Below, in pieces: positions 1 to 9,969 of a DNA stretch of 64,000 nt. The stretch comes from Zygotorulaspora mrakii (Eukaryota; Ascomycota; Saccharomycetes; Saccharomycetales; Saccharomycetaceae), in the NCBI RefSeq assembly GCF_013402915.1, contig NC_050719.1, positions 1,736,001 through 1,800,000 of the forward strand. Direction: 5' to 3'. The notes beneath the pieces are model-generated. The model was not told the DNA's origin. It saw only the letters and a program-made list of their open reading frames with translations, and did no database searches. A program made the position numbers and the translations under genes. The first letter of the stretch is position 1. Each line of letters opens with the position of its first letter.

Positions 1-1746
1 GCCATCAACATGGGCGTCAATTATATCAAAAGTTTGTTCCTCTTTTGTGAAGGGCAACATTCCCATTCTATCCAACTCTGCCTTAGAGAAACAGTCGAAA
101 TAATCGATCAAATCTTCCGTACGCAGTTTTTCATGGTGCACTGGGAATAATAGTACAAAAATATAGTAAAGACCACCTGAAACCAGAGGAATAAAGAATA
201 AATATCCATAGTAAAAATTTAACATGCCAGCGTTGGGTTGTATTTCGACATGGACCTGATATACCAACCCGGGAATACCAAGTGCAACGCCTGCGAGTAA
301 ACTAACCAAAGATCTCCAATTGATTCCGTGATCGTACCAATACGCACCCTTTTCAGATAGCGTAAAGAAATCGAGCAGCGTGATTTTTGATCTCCGAACA
401 ATGTAGTACTCAATGATGTTAATAACGGCAATTGGAGTGGTGAATACCCCAAAGGAACTCATAGCATTTAAAAAGGACGAGGAAGTGTTGAAAAATGTCC
501 AGGGCTGGACGACCCAGGAAATTAGTTGAACAAATAGAGTACCCCTTGTTATATTCAAGTATTTTGGCAAAATTCCTGCAAGATCCATTCCACAAGAGTA
601 ACCGTTTTGTGTGAGGTTTAGGAACAGTTGAGAACCCGTGAAACTAATTCCAATAAAAAATGCTGCGGCCCGCGCCTTAGAAGAGTAATTTGTCCTTAGC
701 CATTGATCAACGATTTGATCTGGTGTCCAGAATGGTTCACCATACAGCTGTTGACAGGCAGAAGCACAGAACATACCAGCCAAAGAAACGAACGTTCCAG
801 GCAATACTGTACCCAGGAAAAGTCCCCAGTAGCAACTTTTTTCACTTTTAGCAAAACGAGAGTAATCTGACTGATTCGCAACTGCTGGGGACACTCCACT
901 ATACCAGATTGTGATCGCATATAACCACATCCATGATCTATCATTAGAAGAGAGTGTAACCTTTTCGTAATACAATGGACCCGGGCCCCCATTTGTGCTG
1001 AGCAAATATGCCATTAGGCCAATAACGGAAAAAAGAGTCATAAAACAAGTAACAATAGAGGGTATATTTACCCTTATTGGCTTGACAAAGGCGAAAGGCA
1101 TCTGTACTATTTGAAAGCAAAGGAAACCGATCAGATCTTTTCTTGCCATTGGCACTGACTCTGGGAACGTATTTTCCAAATTAAGGTAATTTGAGGAAAA
1201 GGAACTGAAGATCATATTAATACAGAGTCCACCTAACCAAGCCATATAAGCATACAAAACCACCGAGAGTCCCACTCTAAAAATTATCCCCACAAATGAT
1301 CCATAAATACCAAAAATCATTCTTTGATCCAAGGTGTACCCAATGTGATACTTGATTCCCGGGTTAGAGTTTAAAATAGTAAAAACACCAATAAGAACAT
1401 TTGCAATAACTATAGCGCCAATTGATTGTTGGATATTCAAATTCAGCGCAAGTAAAGCAGAGCCCGTTGAAAATGTAGCCACAGCGAAGTTAGGAAGACC
1501 CCAGTAAGCAAAATATGACCAAAATCCCCAGATTCTCATGTTCGGTTTGACCGGTTGTAAGTCTGGATTTCTCAACACGGAAATCGGTTCTTCTTCGCTG
1601 TGTGGCACTTCTAATTTGCTTAGCCATTTCCTCCACCCTTTCAGATTGATGTGCGACTCTTGTAATTTTTCTTGATCCTTGATGATTTCGAAATCCGTCT
1701 CGCTGACAAGAGATCTTATGATTCCCACCTGTTCGTTAGTTGTCAT
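1..1746 (-). CDS. NCS1-family permease, THI7/NRT1-like (C-terminus cut by window edge)
   Basis: Plasma-membrane permease of the nucleobase:cation symporter-1 family. In yeast this family holds Fur4, Fui1, Dal4, Thi7, Thi72 and Nrt1. The minus-strand frame is open from the ATG at 1746 to the left edge, 582 codons, with no stop in the stretches I translated. Family landmarks in order: RNPDLQP just before the first membrane helix, FGIYGS, AWLGGLCINM, NQSDYSRF, and DLAGILPKYLNITRG followed by PWTFFNTSSSFL. The LRNPDLQP start and the AWLGGLCINM segment point to the thiamine/nicotinamide riboside branch (THI7/NRT1) rather than the uracil branch; substrate is inferred only. A degenerate relative lies at the other end of the window (62.15-63.6 kb). 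The end of the gene lies outside the window. Confidence 0.88.
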   Translation of the reverse strand, partial: MTTNEQVGIIRSLVSETDFEIIKDQEKLQESHINLKGWRKWLSKLEVPHSEEEPISVLRNPDLQPVKPNMRIWGFWSYFAYWGLPNFAVATFSTGSALLALNLNIQQSIGAIVIANVLIGVFTILNSNPGIKYHIGYTLDQRMIFGIYGSFVGIIFRVGLSVVLYAYMAWLGGLCINMIFSSFSSNYLNLENTFPESVPMARKDLIGFLCFQIVQMPFAFVKPIRVNIPSIVTCFMTLFSVIGLMAYLLSTNGGPGPLYYEKVTLSSNDRSWMWLYAITIWYSGVSPAVANQSDYSRFAKSEKSCYWGLFLGTVLPGTFVSLAGMFCASACQQLYGEPFWTPDQIVDQWLRTNYSSKARAAAFFIGISFTGSQLFLNLTQNGYSCGMDLAGILPKYLNITRGTLFVQLISWVVQPWTFFNTSSSFLNAMSSFGVFTTPIAVINIIEYYIVRRSKITLLDFFTLSEKGAYWYDHGINWRSLVSLLAGVALGIPGLVYQVHVEIQPNAGMLNFYYGYLFFIPLVSGGLYYIFVLLFPVHHEKLRTEDLIDYFDCFSKAELDRMGMLPFTKEEQTFDIIDAHVDG

Positions 1747-2940
1747 AGTGTGTGCTCGAGCTGTTTTTCGCAAATCGCGATATTAGATGATAGGGTGCTT
1801 GAGTGCCACTTTCCTTCCAACGATGATTGCCATTTTATACAGTTTTCCATCTCACCAAAGTCGCAGTCAGTTGCAGTCAGTTGAACGTATGCCTCTTATC
1901 TCATCTGTGTGGCTGATTTTTTCATTGTGTTAGAAGATAAGTTCGCCTATCAGACCTAAATTTTCTAATCACCATAAACCCTTATCCTTATCCCCCAGAT
2001 CCCGCTCGAAACGGCGCGTTTGAAGTTCCCTCTCGGCGGGATCGCCATTCAAATTTGCACTATTTTTTGAAAACTGCGCCAAAATAGAGACTGCATAGTA
2101 AAAGTATTAGTTCGTAAGAAAAACTCAAAATTATACTACGAGGTGAAAATGAATTCACTATCTTGAAATTTTTATACCACTCTGCAAAATACTGAACGTT
2201 AGCCGGAATTTCTTCAGTATATGTGCAGGCCACTTAAAGTTTATAATAGCCGATAAACGTCATCAATTGATACAATCAATATTGCGATGTATATGCTTCA
2301 GAAGTGTCTTCCAAAAACAATTTGTAATCATGCGCTGATATCCATGTCTCGCAGGTACGCAATATAGATATGTTTGTTCATATTGAGTCGTAGGACACCT
2401 GTCGGCATATTCTAACTTTCAGATTGGAATAGGATTTAGATCAAACTGCCGAAGTACGCATTGTCGGTTTGAAGTTCTTGTTAACATATCATCAATTATA
2501 ATAATACTTGTGACTCGAATATTGTGTATGTGATATACTTTCGAAAGAGTTTTAGCTAGCTAAGGATTATTGTCATACGACACTGAAGTTTTTCTGTTTC
2601 TCGACTGAAACTGGTCTGTTACGGATAACAGCTTCCGCTGACTCGCCTACCTGTAGCACGACACAAATTAATGACCGGGAATACAACCATTGGTATGCAT
2701 GGTACGTCATTTTTTGGAATTGAAACATAATGCATTCAACGCCTTACAGAATCTAAGTTTTTGTTTAATCAGAGTACCGTATCTTTTGCACTCGTTTTTC
2801 ATATTTGGCGTTCTAATGCAGAGGCCATTTGTGAGTCATCCAAATGGTGTCTAGTGTAAATCATAAACGGCGTATAAATTCAGCCATAGGTTTGACCATA
2901 ACTTGTCAATCATAGTATTTATAATGGTGTATCGTCGTCA
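1747..2940. other. Intergenic: divergent promoter region, no gene seen
   Basis: About 1.2 kb between the divergently transcribed permease and acetyltransferase genes. No conserved coding frame is visible. An 8-bp inverted repeat (GATCCCGC at 1998-2005, GCGGGATC at 2036-2043) lies in a locally GC-rich patch inside an AT-rich region. Confidence 0.5.
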
Positions 2941-3654
2941 ATGAAGTGGTTCAACGAATGCAATCAAGAGATTGGCTTTCCACTTAAGGATTGGCAGCCC
3001 AAAAAATACCCGGAAAGAGTTACGATAGAAGGGAAACATTGTTGGATCGAGCCCTTGAATAGTCAAACGCACGCTGCTCAACTATTTGAGGCACACAAAA
3101 AAGCTAAAGATGAAAGAATATGGACATATATCCCGATAGGCCCTTTTAATAACCTTGAGGATTATCAAAAATTCATTACGGATATCGCTAATTCATCGCA
3201 AGAAGTACAATTCGCCATCATAAATAAAAAAACTGGGCGTTCCGTAGGATCTTTTGCTTTGATGAGAATTGATAAGGAAAATGGCGTGGCCGAAGTGGGA
3301 TACGTCGTTTTTTCGCCAGAGCTTCAGAAGACCACCATGGCTACTGAAGCACATTATTTACTGATGAAATATGTTTTCGAATCATTGGATTATAGAAGAT
3401 TGGAGTGGAAATGTGATAGTCTCAATAAACCGTCTCAAGCAGCAGCACAGCGTCTAGGATATAAATTCGAAGGAACATTTCGGCAGATACAAGTGTACAA
3501 GGGCAGAAACCGTGACACTCACTGGTTCTCAGTTATCGACTGCGAATGGGATCACTGTGAAAAGGCATTTGAGCAGTGGATGGACGAAGAGAACTTTGTA
3601 AATGGCAAGCAGAAAAGAAGTTTAGTTCAGGTAAGAGAAAACTTGGGTAGATAA
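2941..3654 (+). CDS. GNAT-family N-acetyltransferase (RimL-like, YIR042C type)
   Basis: Protein of 237 residues, the size of the S. cerevisiae subtelomeric protein YIR042C, which it resembles. The fold is that of RimJ/RimL-type GCN5-related acetyltransferases, which move an acetyl group from acetyl-CoA to an amine. Visible pieces: a central strand with VGSFALMRID, the strand EVGYVVFSPEL, the acetyl-CoA-binding turn region around QKTTMATEAHYLLM (residues about 125-140), then RRLEWKCDSLNKPSQAAAQRLGY, the typical RimL C-terminal core with the N.S..AA..LG pattern. The ATG is the first in frame and no intron is evident. Substrate is unknown; the family includes detoxifying acetyltransferases. Confidence 0.85.
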   Translation: MKWFNECNQEIGFPLKDWQPKKYPERVTIEGKHCWIEPLNSQTHAAQLFEAHKKAKDERIWTYIPIGPFNNLEDYQKFITDIANSSQEVQFAIINKKTGRSVGSFALMRIDKENGVAEVGYVVFSPELQKTTMATEAHYLLMKYVFESLDYRRLEWKCDSLNKPSQAAAQRLGYKFEGTFRQIQVYKGRNRDTHWFSVIDCEWDHCEKAFEQWMDEENFVNGKQKRSLVQVRENLGR

Positions 3655-5182
3655 CTAGAGGATCTTTCAGTAAATATCGCTACGCTAGTGTTGTGTATAG
3701 AACCTATTTCATGTGGAAAGACGCACATCGTCGAGTAACTCGGACGAAGTGATGCCTTCTGTCGGCTATACTTTGTACCAGAAAGAACATCTACCAAGAT
3801 AAACACTATCATGGTAGAGGTTTTCTCGAGGATGATTCAGAAGTCTCGAACACGCAAAAACTCAACCGTTTCATCGTGCGACCGTAAAGTGACGAAATTT
3901 ACCTTCCGATCTGCCTTCACAGATTCAAAGGGCATGGTGGCCTCTGAGCACGGAGTATACTAGGAATATCACGCCGCCCTCACCATCGCAGAGGCAGGAT
4001 GATATCGAAGACTATGGGGACAAATACATCGTAATCATTCTGTAGGGACCTCCGCTAGCCACCAAAGTGACCTATGCGCGCGCAGAGGTCAGCTGTTAAA
4101 GAGCCTCAACATCCTTCGAATTTTCCACCATTTGCTCCACATAGCTCCTTTGCTGTCGCCCACTTTCTATCTACTCAGTTTCACCAGTTCCCATGGAGCT
4201 AGTCGTCGCAAACCGCATCTGACAGTGCATGTTGGGCTCGTCAAACTTCCTGTCCGCAGACGTTGTTGCAGCAATATGTGTTCCAGAACCACGAAAACAT
4301 TCCCCATCTTTGTGCGGTAACTTTCCAGAGGCACGCCTCCCCAAATGGCACCAAGCGCCGATATGAGCCTTGAGGCATTATTACTCACGAGCCACCTCAA
4401 TAACATAAGCGAGTCAGAGTAGGTTTTGTGGACAATGCTGTCTGAACGAGCTTGAACGAGCTTGAACACTCCCATTGCATTCTCCAGGCACACGTAGCAG
4501 CATATACCATTCTATCAGAAACACCTCGAGCCGTGTGCGATCATGTGACCCACATCTAGCAACCAATTGCCTCTCCTTTCACAACGTAAAACAATCATCT
4601 GCGAACGGAGTCGGTTGAAGACAACAGTGCCTTATTGAGGAATCGACATCGCAATGCCCGGCAGACACTTAATTAAACCGCGGTTGCAATGCCGACTGTG
4701 CAAACACCTGTACCATTGGGCTTCTACTTTTTTAAATGGTGAAATTTTTCAAATAGGCCGCCCTTGTCGTGCCCACCGCATTCATACGATTAATCCGTTC
4801 GTAGCAAGGTATGCGTTTCCCCAAGCTTTTTTGTTGTCCCGCATGCATCCTTTCAACCACGCGCTGTTGGTGAAAAAGCCTTCACCCCTCCTTCCCTTTT
4901 GGGCGATTGCGCCCTGAAAAAAAAAACTTTAACGAGTGCTCGAACAAAACTGGCCCGCATTCCAAGGGGCGGGGAGCAAATACCCCGCCTGTAACATGAG
5001 AAAGTTTCTGCAATAGGTCGATACCTCTTCAACACTGGTTGCTAGCATGGGCTTTTCCCCGATCTTGCTATTGAAGGCGGGGAAGGGTAGTACATGATTC
5101 ACGAAGAGTTAGATATGTTCAATTACGTATTGGGTCCGTTCTAGGAATCTGCTACTGCATGTGCACATGGTGGGATGATGAT
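3655..5182. other. Gap of 1.5 kb without a recognisable gene
   Basis: No reading frame here has conserved motifs. A minus-strand open stretch at 4167-4493 is the longest but resembles nothing I know. A perfect short tandem duplication of a 10-bp unit (AACGAGCTTG) occurs around 4445-4466. GC-box hexamers of the Mig1 type (GCGGGG) lie at 4969-4974 and 5077-5082 upstream of MEL1; their flanks are only partly AT-rich, so function is doubtful. Confidence 0.4.
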
Positions 5183-5213
5183 GAAGGGGAAGGAGAAGCA
5201 GAAGGAGAAGGAG
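5183..5213. repeat. Polypurine tract in the MEL1 upstream region
   Basis: Thirty-one bases of A and G with a single C at 5199, built from GGAGAAG-like units, about 315 bp upstream of the MEL1 start. Such tracts can exclude nucleosomes or form triplex structures; no function is shown here. Confidence 0.5.
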
Positions 5214-5329
5214 TGTGGGGGAGTGTGCCTCCAGGATATCTGTAAAGGGAAGTCCATTAATTCGAGCACGTTCAATCCAACAAAAGTTCCCTTGGTGTTT
5301 CAGTTTCAATTGATGACCAACATACCTTC

Positions 5330-5346
5330 AGGACTACTGTAGTCCG
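5330..5346. promoter_or_regulatory. Gal4-like dyad (AGG-N11-CCG) upstream of MEL1
   Basis: The Gal4 site is CGG-N11-CCG. Here the spacing is exactly 11 and one base differs (A for C in the left triplet). The spacer itself is palindromic (ACTACTGTAGT), so the whole element is a dyad centred near 5338. It lies about 180 bp before the MEL1 ATG and about 100 bp before the TATA box, the expected place for a UAS-GAL. Binding is inferred. Confidence 0.45.
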
Positions 5347-5444
5347 AGGAATTGACAATAGAACAGGTAGACTTGTGAATTCGCAGGAAGTGAAAAACCA
5401 CTTGACTATGAACGAGTCTACTGACCAGGATGTGAAGGATGACA

Positions 5445-5452
5445 TATAAAAG
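5445..5452 (+). promoter_or_regulatory. TATA box of MEL1
   Basis: TATAAAAG, a perfect yeast TATA consensus, 76 bp upstream of the MEL1 ATG, in line with a strongly regulated galactose-type promoter. Confidence 0.6.
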
Positions 5453-5527
5453 AGCCAGGATTTTCCAGTTTAAGCAGATGTTCACAGGTAGGATCCGCTG
5501 TAGAACAGTATAGTACAGCAACTCACT

Positions 5528-6940
5528 ATGTTTTCTTTGCTACTTTTGACATCTACTGCGCTTGTAGAAACAGCTCTCGGTGTGAGCCCCAGTTACAATG
5601 GGCTCGGCCTCACTCCCCAGATGGGATGGAACAATTGGAACACGTTTGCGTGCAACGTCACGGAGCAATTGCTTTTGGGAACCGCTGACAGGATCTCAGA
5701 ATTGGGACTGAAGGATGTAGGTTACAACTATGTCATTTTGGATGATTGTTGGTCTGGTGGCAGAAGCTCGAACGGGTCTCTTGTTCCTGACCTTAACAAG
5801 TTTCCTCACGGAATGAAATACGTTGCGGACCACCTGCACGACCAGGATCTTCTTTTCGGAATGTATTCCTCTGCAGGTGAGTATACCTGTGCTGGCTACC
5901 CTGGCTCGTTGGGTCACGAGGAGAAGGATGCCCAGTTCTTTGCAAGAAACGAAGTTGACTACTTGAAATACGACAACTGCTATAACAAGGGCCAATTCGG
6001 TACTCCTCAAGCGTCTTATGAGAGATATAAAGCCATGTCGGATGCCTTGAATAACACTGGTAGACCAATTTTCTACTCCCTGTGCAACTGGGGTCAAGAT
6101 TTGACATTTTACTGGGGGTCTGCGATTGCTAATTCATGGAGAATGAGTGGAGATATCACTGCGGATTTTGATCGTCCTGACAGCAGATGTCCTTGTGGTG
6201 ATGACGAGTATGATTGTAAATACGCAGGGTATCATTGCTCAATCATGAATATTTTGAATAAAGCGGCACCAATGGGCCAAAATGCAAACCCAGGTGGTTG
6301 GAATGATCTAGACATGTTGGAAGTCGGAGTTGGTAATTTGACCGATGATGAAGAGAAAGCTCATTTCTCTATGTGGGCTATGGTTAGGTCACCCTTGATC
6401 ATTGGTGCTGATGTCAATCACTTAAAGCCTTCCTCATTCTCGATTTACGCTCAATCTCCGGTTATTGCCATCAACCAGGATCCAAGAGGTGTTCCAGCAA
6501 CTAGGGTTTGGAGACGTCAAGTATCAGATACTGACGCCTACGGAAGAGGTGAAGTTCAATTTTGGAGTGGTCCTCTTGAGAACGGCGATCAAGTTATTGC
6601 ATTTTTGAATGGTGGAAACAGAATGAGGCCTATGAACGCTGGATTGGATGACATCTTTTTCGACAGTCACCCGGGCGCTCCTGAATTAAATTCTACCTGG
6701 GCTGTTTATGACCTATGGGCCAATAGAATGGAAGATAGTGTCGCATCCGACATTTTAAATGGTAATAGATCTTCTAATGGGTTGCTTTACAACAGTACTC
6801 AACAGTCTTACTCACAGGGTCTGGCAAGAAATGATAGCAGATTGTTTGGATCCCAAATTGGCACTATTCAAGCAGGTGGAAGACTGAATGTTACTGTACC
6901 AGCACATGGTGTCGGCCTTTACAGATTGAGACTTCAATAA
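5528..6940 (+). CDS. MEL1: Secreted alpha-galactosidase (melibiase), GH27
   Basis: Hydrolyses terminal alpha-1,6-galactose from melibiose and raffinose-type sugars outside the cell. The protein has 470 residues, the length of known yeast Mel1 enzymes. A signal peptide of 18 residues ends in ETALG, and the mature protein starts at VSPSYNGLGLTPQMGWNNWN, the conserved Mel1 opening. The nucleophile Asp149 sits in YLKYDNC and the acid/base Asp209 in WRMSGDI; both numbers equal those of S. cerevisiae Mel1. The Cys pattern (CAGYPGS, SRCPCGDDEYDCKYAGYHC) and several N-glycosylation sequons are intact. The protein ends in VPAHGVGLYRLRLQ, as in the family. A Gal4-like dyad and a TATA box precede it. 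No lesion is seen; likely functional and galactose-regulated. Confidence 0.96.
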   Translation: MFSLLLLTSTALVETALGVSPSYNGLGLTPQMGWNNWNTFACNVTEQLLLGTADRISELGLKDVGYNYVILDDCWSGGRSSNGSLVPDLNKFPHGMKYVADHLHDQDLLFGMYSSAGEYTCAGYPGSLGHEEKDAQFFARNEVDYLKYDNCYNKGQFGTPQASYERYKAMSDALNNTGRPIFYSLCNWGQDLTFYWGSAIANSWRMSGDITADFDRPDSRCPCGDDEYDCKYAGYHCSIMNILNKAAPMGQNANPGGWNDLDMLEVGVGNLTDDEEKAHFSMWAMVRSPLIIGADVNHLKPSSFSIYAQSPVIAINQDPRGVPATRVWRRQVSDTDAYGRGEVQFWSGPLENGDQVIAFLNGGNRMRPMNAGLDDIFFDSHPGAPELNSTWAVYDLWANRMEDSVASDILNGNRSSNGLLYNSTQQSYSQGLARNDSRLFGSQIGTIQAGGRLNVTVPAHGVGLYRLRLQ

Positions 6941-7352
6941 ATAAGTTGTCTAGCACTTTAGTTACGAATAAATGATCGATTTCTCTACAACATACTTTCT
7001 ATATTGCAGGTGCACAGGGCCATTTCTACGTCGAAATTGGCAACTTGTGTATTTTTCATCTCAAATATCTTTTTAAAACAACTTATCATTATTGATGTTC
7101 ATTTCTTCTGGCAGCTTAATGGTCTGAACACATTTCCGTCTAGAAATTGTTTTGAATTATAGGGATTTGAAGATTAAAAAGAGCGCTTCGCACTGTTATC
7201 AGAAAAAATCAAATTATAAATAGAATCTTATTACGCTGAAGAAAATTCTTGAAAACATTGGTTGTAGAGCGATATCGATTGGATCATCACATTTTTATTT
7301 GACTTATGGACCTTGTCCCTAAAAAACATAAATTAAATAATAAGTAGGCTCA
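6941..7352. other. Convergent 3' region, no gene seen
   Basis: AT-rich spacer between the convergent MEL1 and short-chain dehydrogenase genes. An 11-bp match to the S. cerevisiae ARS core lies on the minus strand at 7323-7333; a single match of this kind is expected by chance. Confidence 0.4.
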
Positions 7353-8366
7353 TTAAAAGAACGGCGAAATCTTTTCTTGAACAAGATCCCACAATTTCAA
7401 ATCAGTTCCATCTGTCAGACCTATTCTCAAATCCTCTCTAGGGTCATGAATTTCACCGAAAGGGAAAATGTATGCCCCCGTGTCCTTTATAGAGAGTCCC
7501 GGATAAAGTGCCGCATACAGCTCTGTATATGCTCCATAAGAGCCATCCTTAAACAAACAAGAGGCTAAATAATTGAGGGAGGTCCCCCATTCTCTCATCA
7601 GTTCCGTTTTCAAAATTCCAGGGAAACATGATACAGAAACACAGCCTATGTTTTCCACAATGACCTTATGAGTAGTCGACCATCCCTTAGCTTGCAAAAT
7701 GTTTGCCGCTTTTGATTGTCCATAGAGAGTAATATTGTCAGGTCTTTCATTGAGAGGAATCCCTTCAAATGTGGGATTTTCCCAATGTATACCGCATTCT
7801 GGAAAGCCTGAAAAATGTGCTCCAGAACTTACCCACACAATTCTCTTCAAGGTATCATCTTTTTTCAAGAAGAGAGGATCTATAAAATGCTGCAACAGCT
7901 GAGGACCCAATACGTTTACGGAAAACATTGCCTCGTACCCTTGTTTCGATGTTCCTTGATTTTTAGGGGCCATTAAACCAGCATTATGGATTACCACGTT
8001 TAAAGGTTTATCTCCGAGAGCCGCTTTGATCTTATCACCAGCATCCTTAACTGTTGTCAAATCCAGGAAATCACAACCACCTACCACTGTGATAGAGCCT
8101 TTTGAGCTCGCTATTTCCTTCTTTATGGTTTCAGATGCCTCTAAGCCTTTTGACTCCGTTCTAACCACTGTAATCACGTGGCAATTCTTCTCATATAACA
8201 GTTTGGAGACATGCCATCCGATACCTGTATTAGCTCCAGTAACAATAGCTGTTTTGTTCGTCAGATCTGGATAATCTTCCGGCAAGTAAGCGGGTTTATT
8301 GGCCACGACGGCACGGTATATCTCTGCGATGCCTTTCACTCTACTTTTGAAAGAAATCGAACTCAT
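7353..8366 (-). CDS. Short-chain dehydrogenase/reductase
   Basis: NAD(P)-dependent oxidoreductase of 337 residues with a Rossmann fold. Cofactor motif TGANTGIG is at residues about 44-51. The NNAG-equivalent is HNAGLMAP. Catalytic Ser is in WVSSGAHF and the YxxxK pair is in LYGQSKAAN. A stretch of about 40 residues before the Rossmann fold and a long C-terminal part make it larger than classical 250-residue SDRs and similar to the fungal light-dependent protochlorophyllide-reductase-like/retinol-dehydrogenase-like group. Substrate cannot be read from the sequence. It is convergent with MEL1. A CRE/Yap-like TTACGTCA lies at 8406-8413, 40 bp before the ATG. Confidence 0.85.
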   Translation of the reverse strand: MSSISFKSRVKGIAEIYRAVVANKPAYLPEDYPDLTNKTAIVTGANTGIGWHVSKLLYEKNCHVITVVRTESKGLEASETIKKEIASSKGSITVVGGCDFLDLTTVKDAGDKIKAALGDKPLNVVIHNAGLMAPKNQGTSKQGYEAMFSVNVLGPQLLQHFIDPLFLKKDDTLKRIVWVSSGAHFSGFPECGIHWENPTFEGIPLNERPDNITLYGQSKAANILQAKGWSTTHKVIVENIGCVSVSCFPGILKTELMREWGTSLNYLASCLFKDGSYGAYTELYAALYPGLSIKDTGAYIFPFGEIHDPREDLRIGLTDGTDLKLWDLVQEKISPFF

Positions 8367-9130
8367 CCTTTTTCGAAAGACTGCAAAAGGAGAACGCTTA
8401 GTTAATTACGTCACAGATTGATTCTCTTGTCGGCTTTATATCTTGGTGGTATCTTAGTGTGTTTACGTAGTCTGTTCGTGAAACAGTCTGCGATTTGTCA
8501 TTTGCTATTTCATATATGATGTATTTTCCGCGGAGTTGACGGGTGGTAAACTATCACTATCGTGCACTTTTTAATATTTTTTTTCCAGCTTGATCGTTAG
8601 GGCGTTTTCTGAGGACATATTCACCTCTATGAGATTAATTCACGTTGTTAGGCGCACATGAACTCTGATTCTTTCGGCTCATGCTGAAGTAACACATGTG
8701 CTAGTTATAATTTAAAGAATTTTTTTATTTATATCCTAGGTTTGTACTTGTGCGCCATATAGTTCCCGAAAATGTTACATGCATCGAGATCAGCATTCTA
8801 AGGCATCCCTCTGCTTGGTGTTCTTCAAAGCAACTGGCTCCTCTGTTTATTCTATGATGTTAATAATAACGGTTTATATTAGTGTCATTGAAAAGGACAC
8901 TTGATTTTGGATTTTTCTAAATAGGACACAAATGACTATTATAAAAAGATAGAGATTTCTTGAAAACCTTGGGTCTTTTATATTTTCATGGAAATGTTCT
9001 AAGCATATTGTTGGTAGAGTTTGTACCGGGAGATTGCACAAGCAGGTTTTTTTTTGTTTTTCAATTGAATTTATTGTCCTCGTTCGAGAAATTCAAGGAA
9101 AACCCTCAACTTTAAAAGATGCATAGACTA
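8367..9130. other. Intergenic, no gene seen
   Basis: AT-rich. It contains an exact match to the 11-bp ARS consensus (TTTTATATTTT, 8976-8986); function is untested and chance matches are common. Confidence 0.4.
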
Positions 9131-9969
9131 TTAATACCAGCGGCACATGTGCCTTAGCTCTTTTTCTGCCTTCACGACAACGATAGAAACTAATTTCATT
9201 TGTAAAGGGATGAAGTTTTTCTTCATTTCATGAAAATCTTGAATGATATCATTCCTGAGATTATTTTTCTTCTCAAGTGCAAGAGCCTCACAGAAAGGCT
9301 TCAGCTCGCCATGGTTTATTTGAAAATCTATAGAGTCGTCGTTGAAATACGGTAACTTGAAATGATCATCCCAGCAATACCTGACTTCAAATCCATTCTC
9401 CTGTAATAGCTTTATCATATTATTCTTAGATCCAAGCGACCATGGATTGTTTGGAAGGGGTGGCAAAACATCGTTTTTTTTCATGTTACTAATAAAAAGA
9501 TTCATCATACCGTCTTCTTTACAAGGCACCGTAAGACCAATTTTCCCTCCTTTTCTCAACACTCGTTTGGCTTCCTTGAGAAATTTTATTTGGTCGGAAA
9601 CCATGTGAATACACATGTTGCTGACATACACGTCCATAGATTCATTGTCTATGAAGTACAGATCTTGAGCGTCTTCCACCTTAAGCTGTGAATTATTTTC
9701 TTGTTTAACCCCCTTGTGTTAGATTTCCTTTTCTCAGCTAGCTCAATCATAGCATCTGACACATCTACTGAAATGAATCGCTTTGCGTTATCCAAGTTAC
9801 ACAAGTTGAATACTGTAAACAGCCCTGTCGCGCACGCCACCTCTATGATATCATCTGCAAGATACATCTCGAGCATATTTGCGAGGATCAACGTTGGAGG
9901 TAATGTATTCAGCTCATTGTATTCTTTATAGCAAAGTGCTCTGGCGTTCCAAAAAGCTGCTCTGTCCAT
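9131..9969 (-). pseudogene. Class I SAM-dependent methyltransferase, one frameshift
   Basis: Two overlapping minus-strand frames together give one methyltransferase of about 280 residues. The first part (ATG at 9969) has motif I-like DIIEVACATGLFTVF and motif II-like RFISVDVSDAMIELAEK. The second part has VYVSNMCIHMVSD (motif IV region) and VLRKGGKIGLTVP (post-motif VI), then a C-terminal domain. The frame must change at the run of five C at 9709-9713 (G run in the gene): upstream of it the second frame has a stop, and downstream the first frame ends quickly. One missing G explains it. Either a young pseudogene or a homopolymer sequencing error. Substrate unknown; the layout resembles small-molecule methyltransferases. 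Confidence 0.75.

Noticed and set aside
4167..4493. 108-codon minus-strand frame in the 3.7-5.5 kb gap
   Set aside because: No motif, no homologue recognised, and overlapping frames of similar length on the other strand.
8976..8986. Exact ARS consensus match
   Set aside because: An 11-bp degenerate motif is expected by chance in AT-rich DNA; kept only as a remark, not as an origin.
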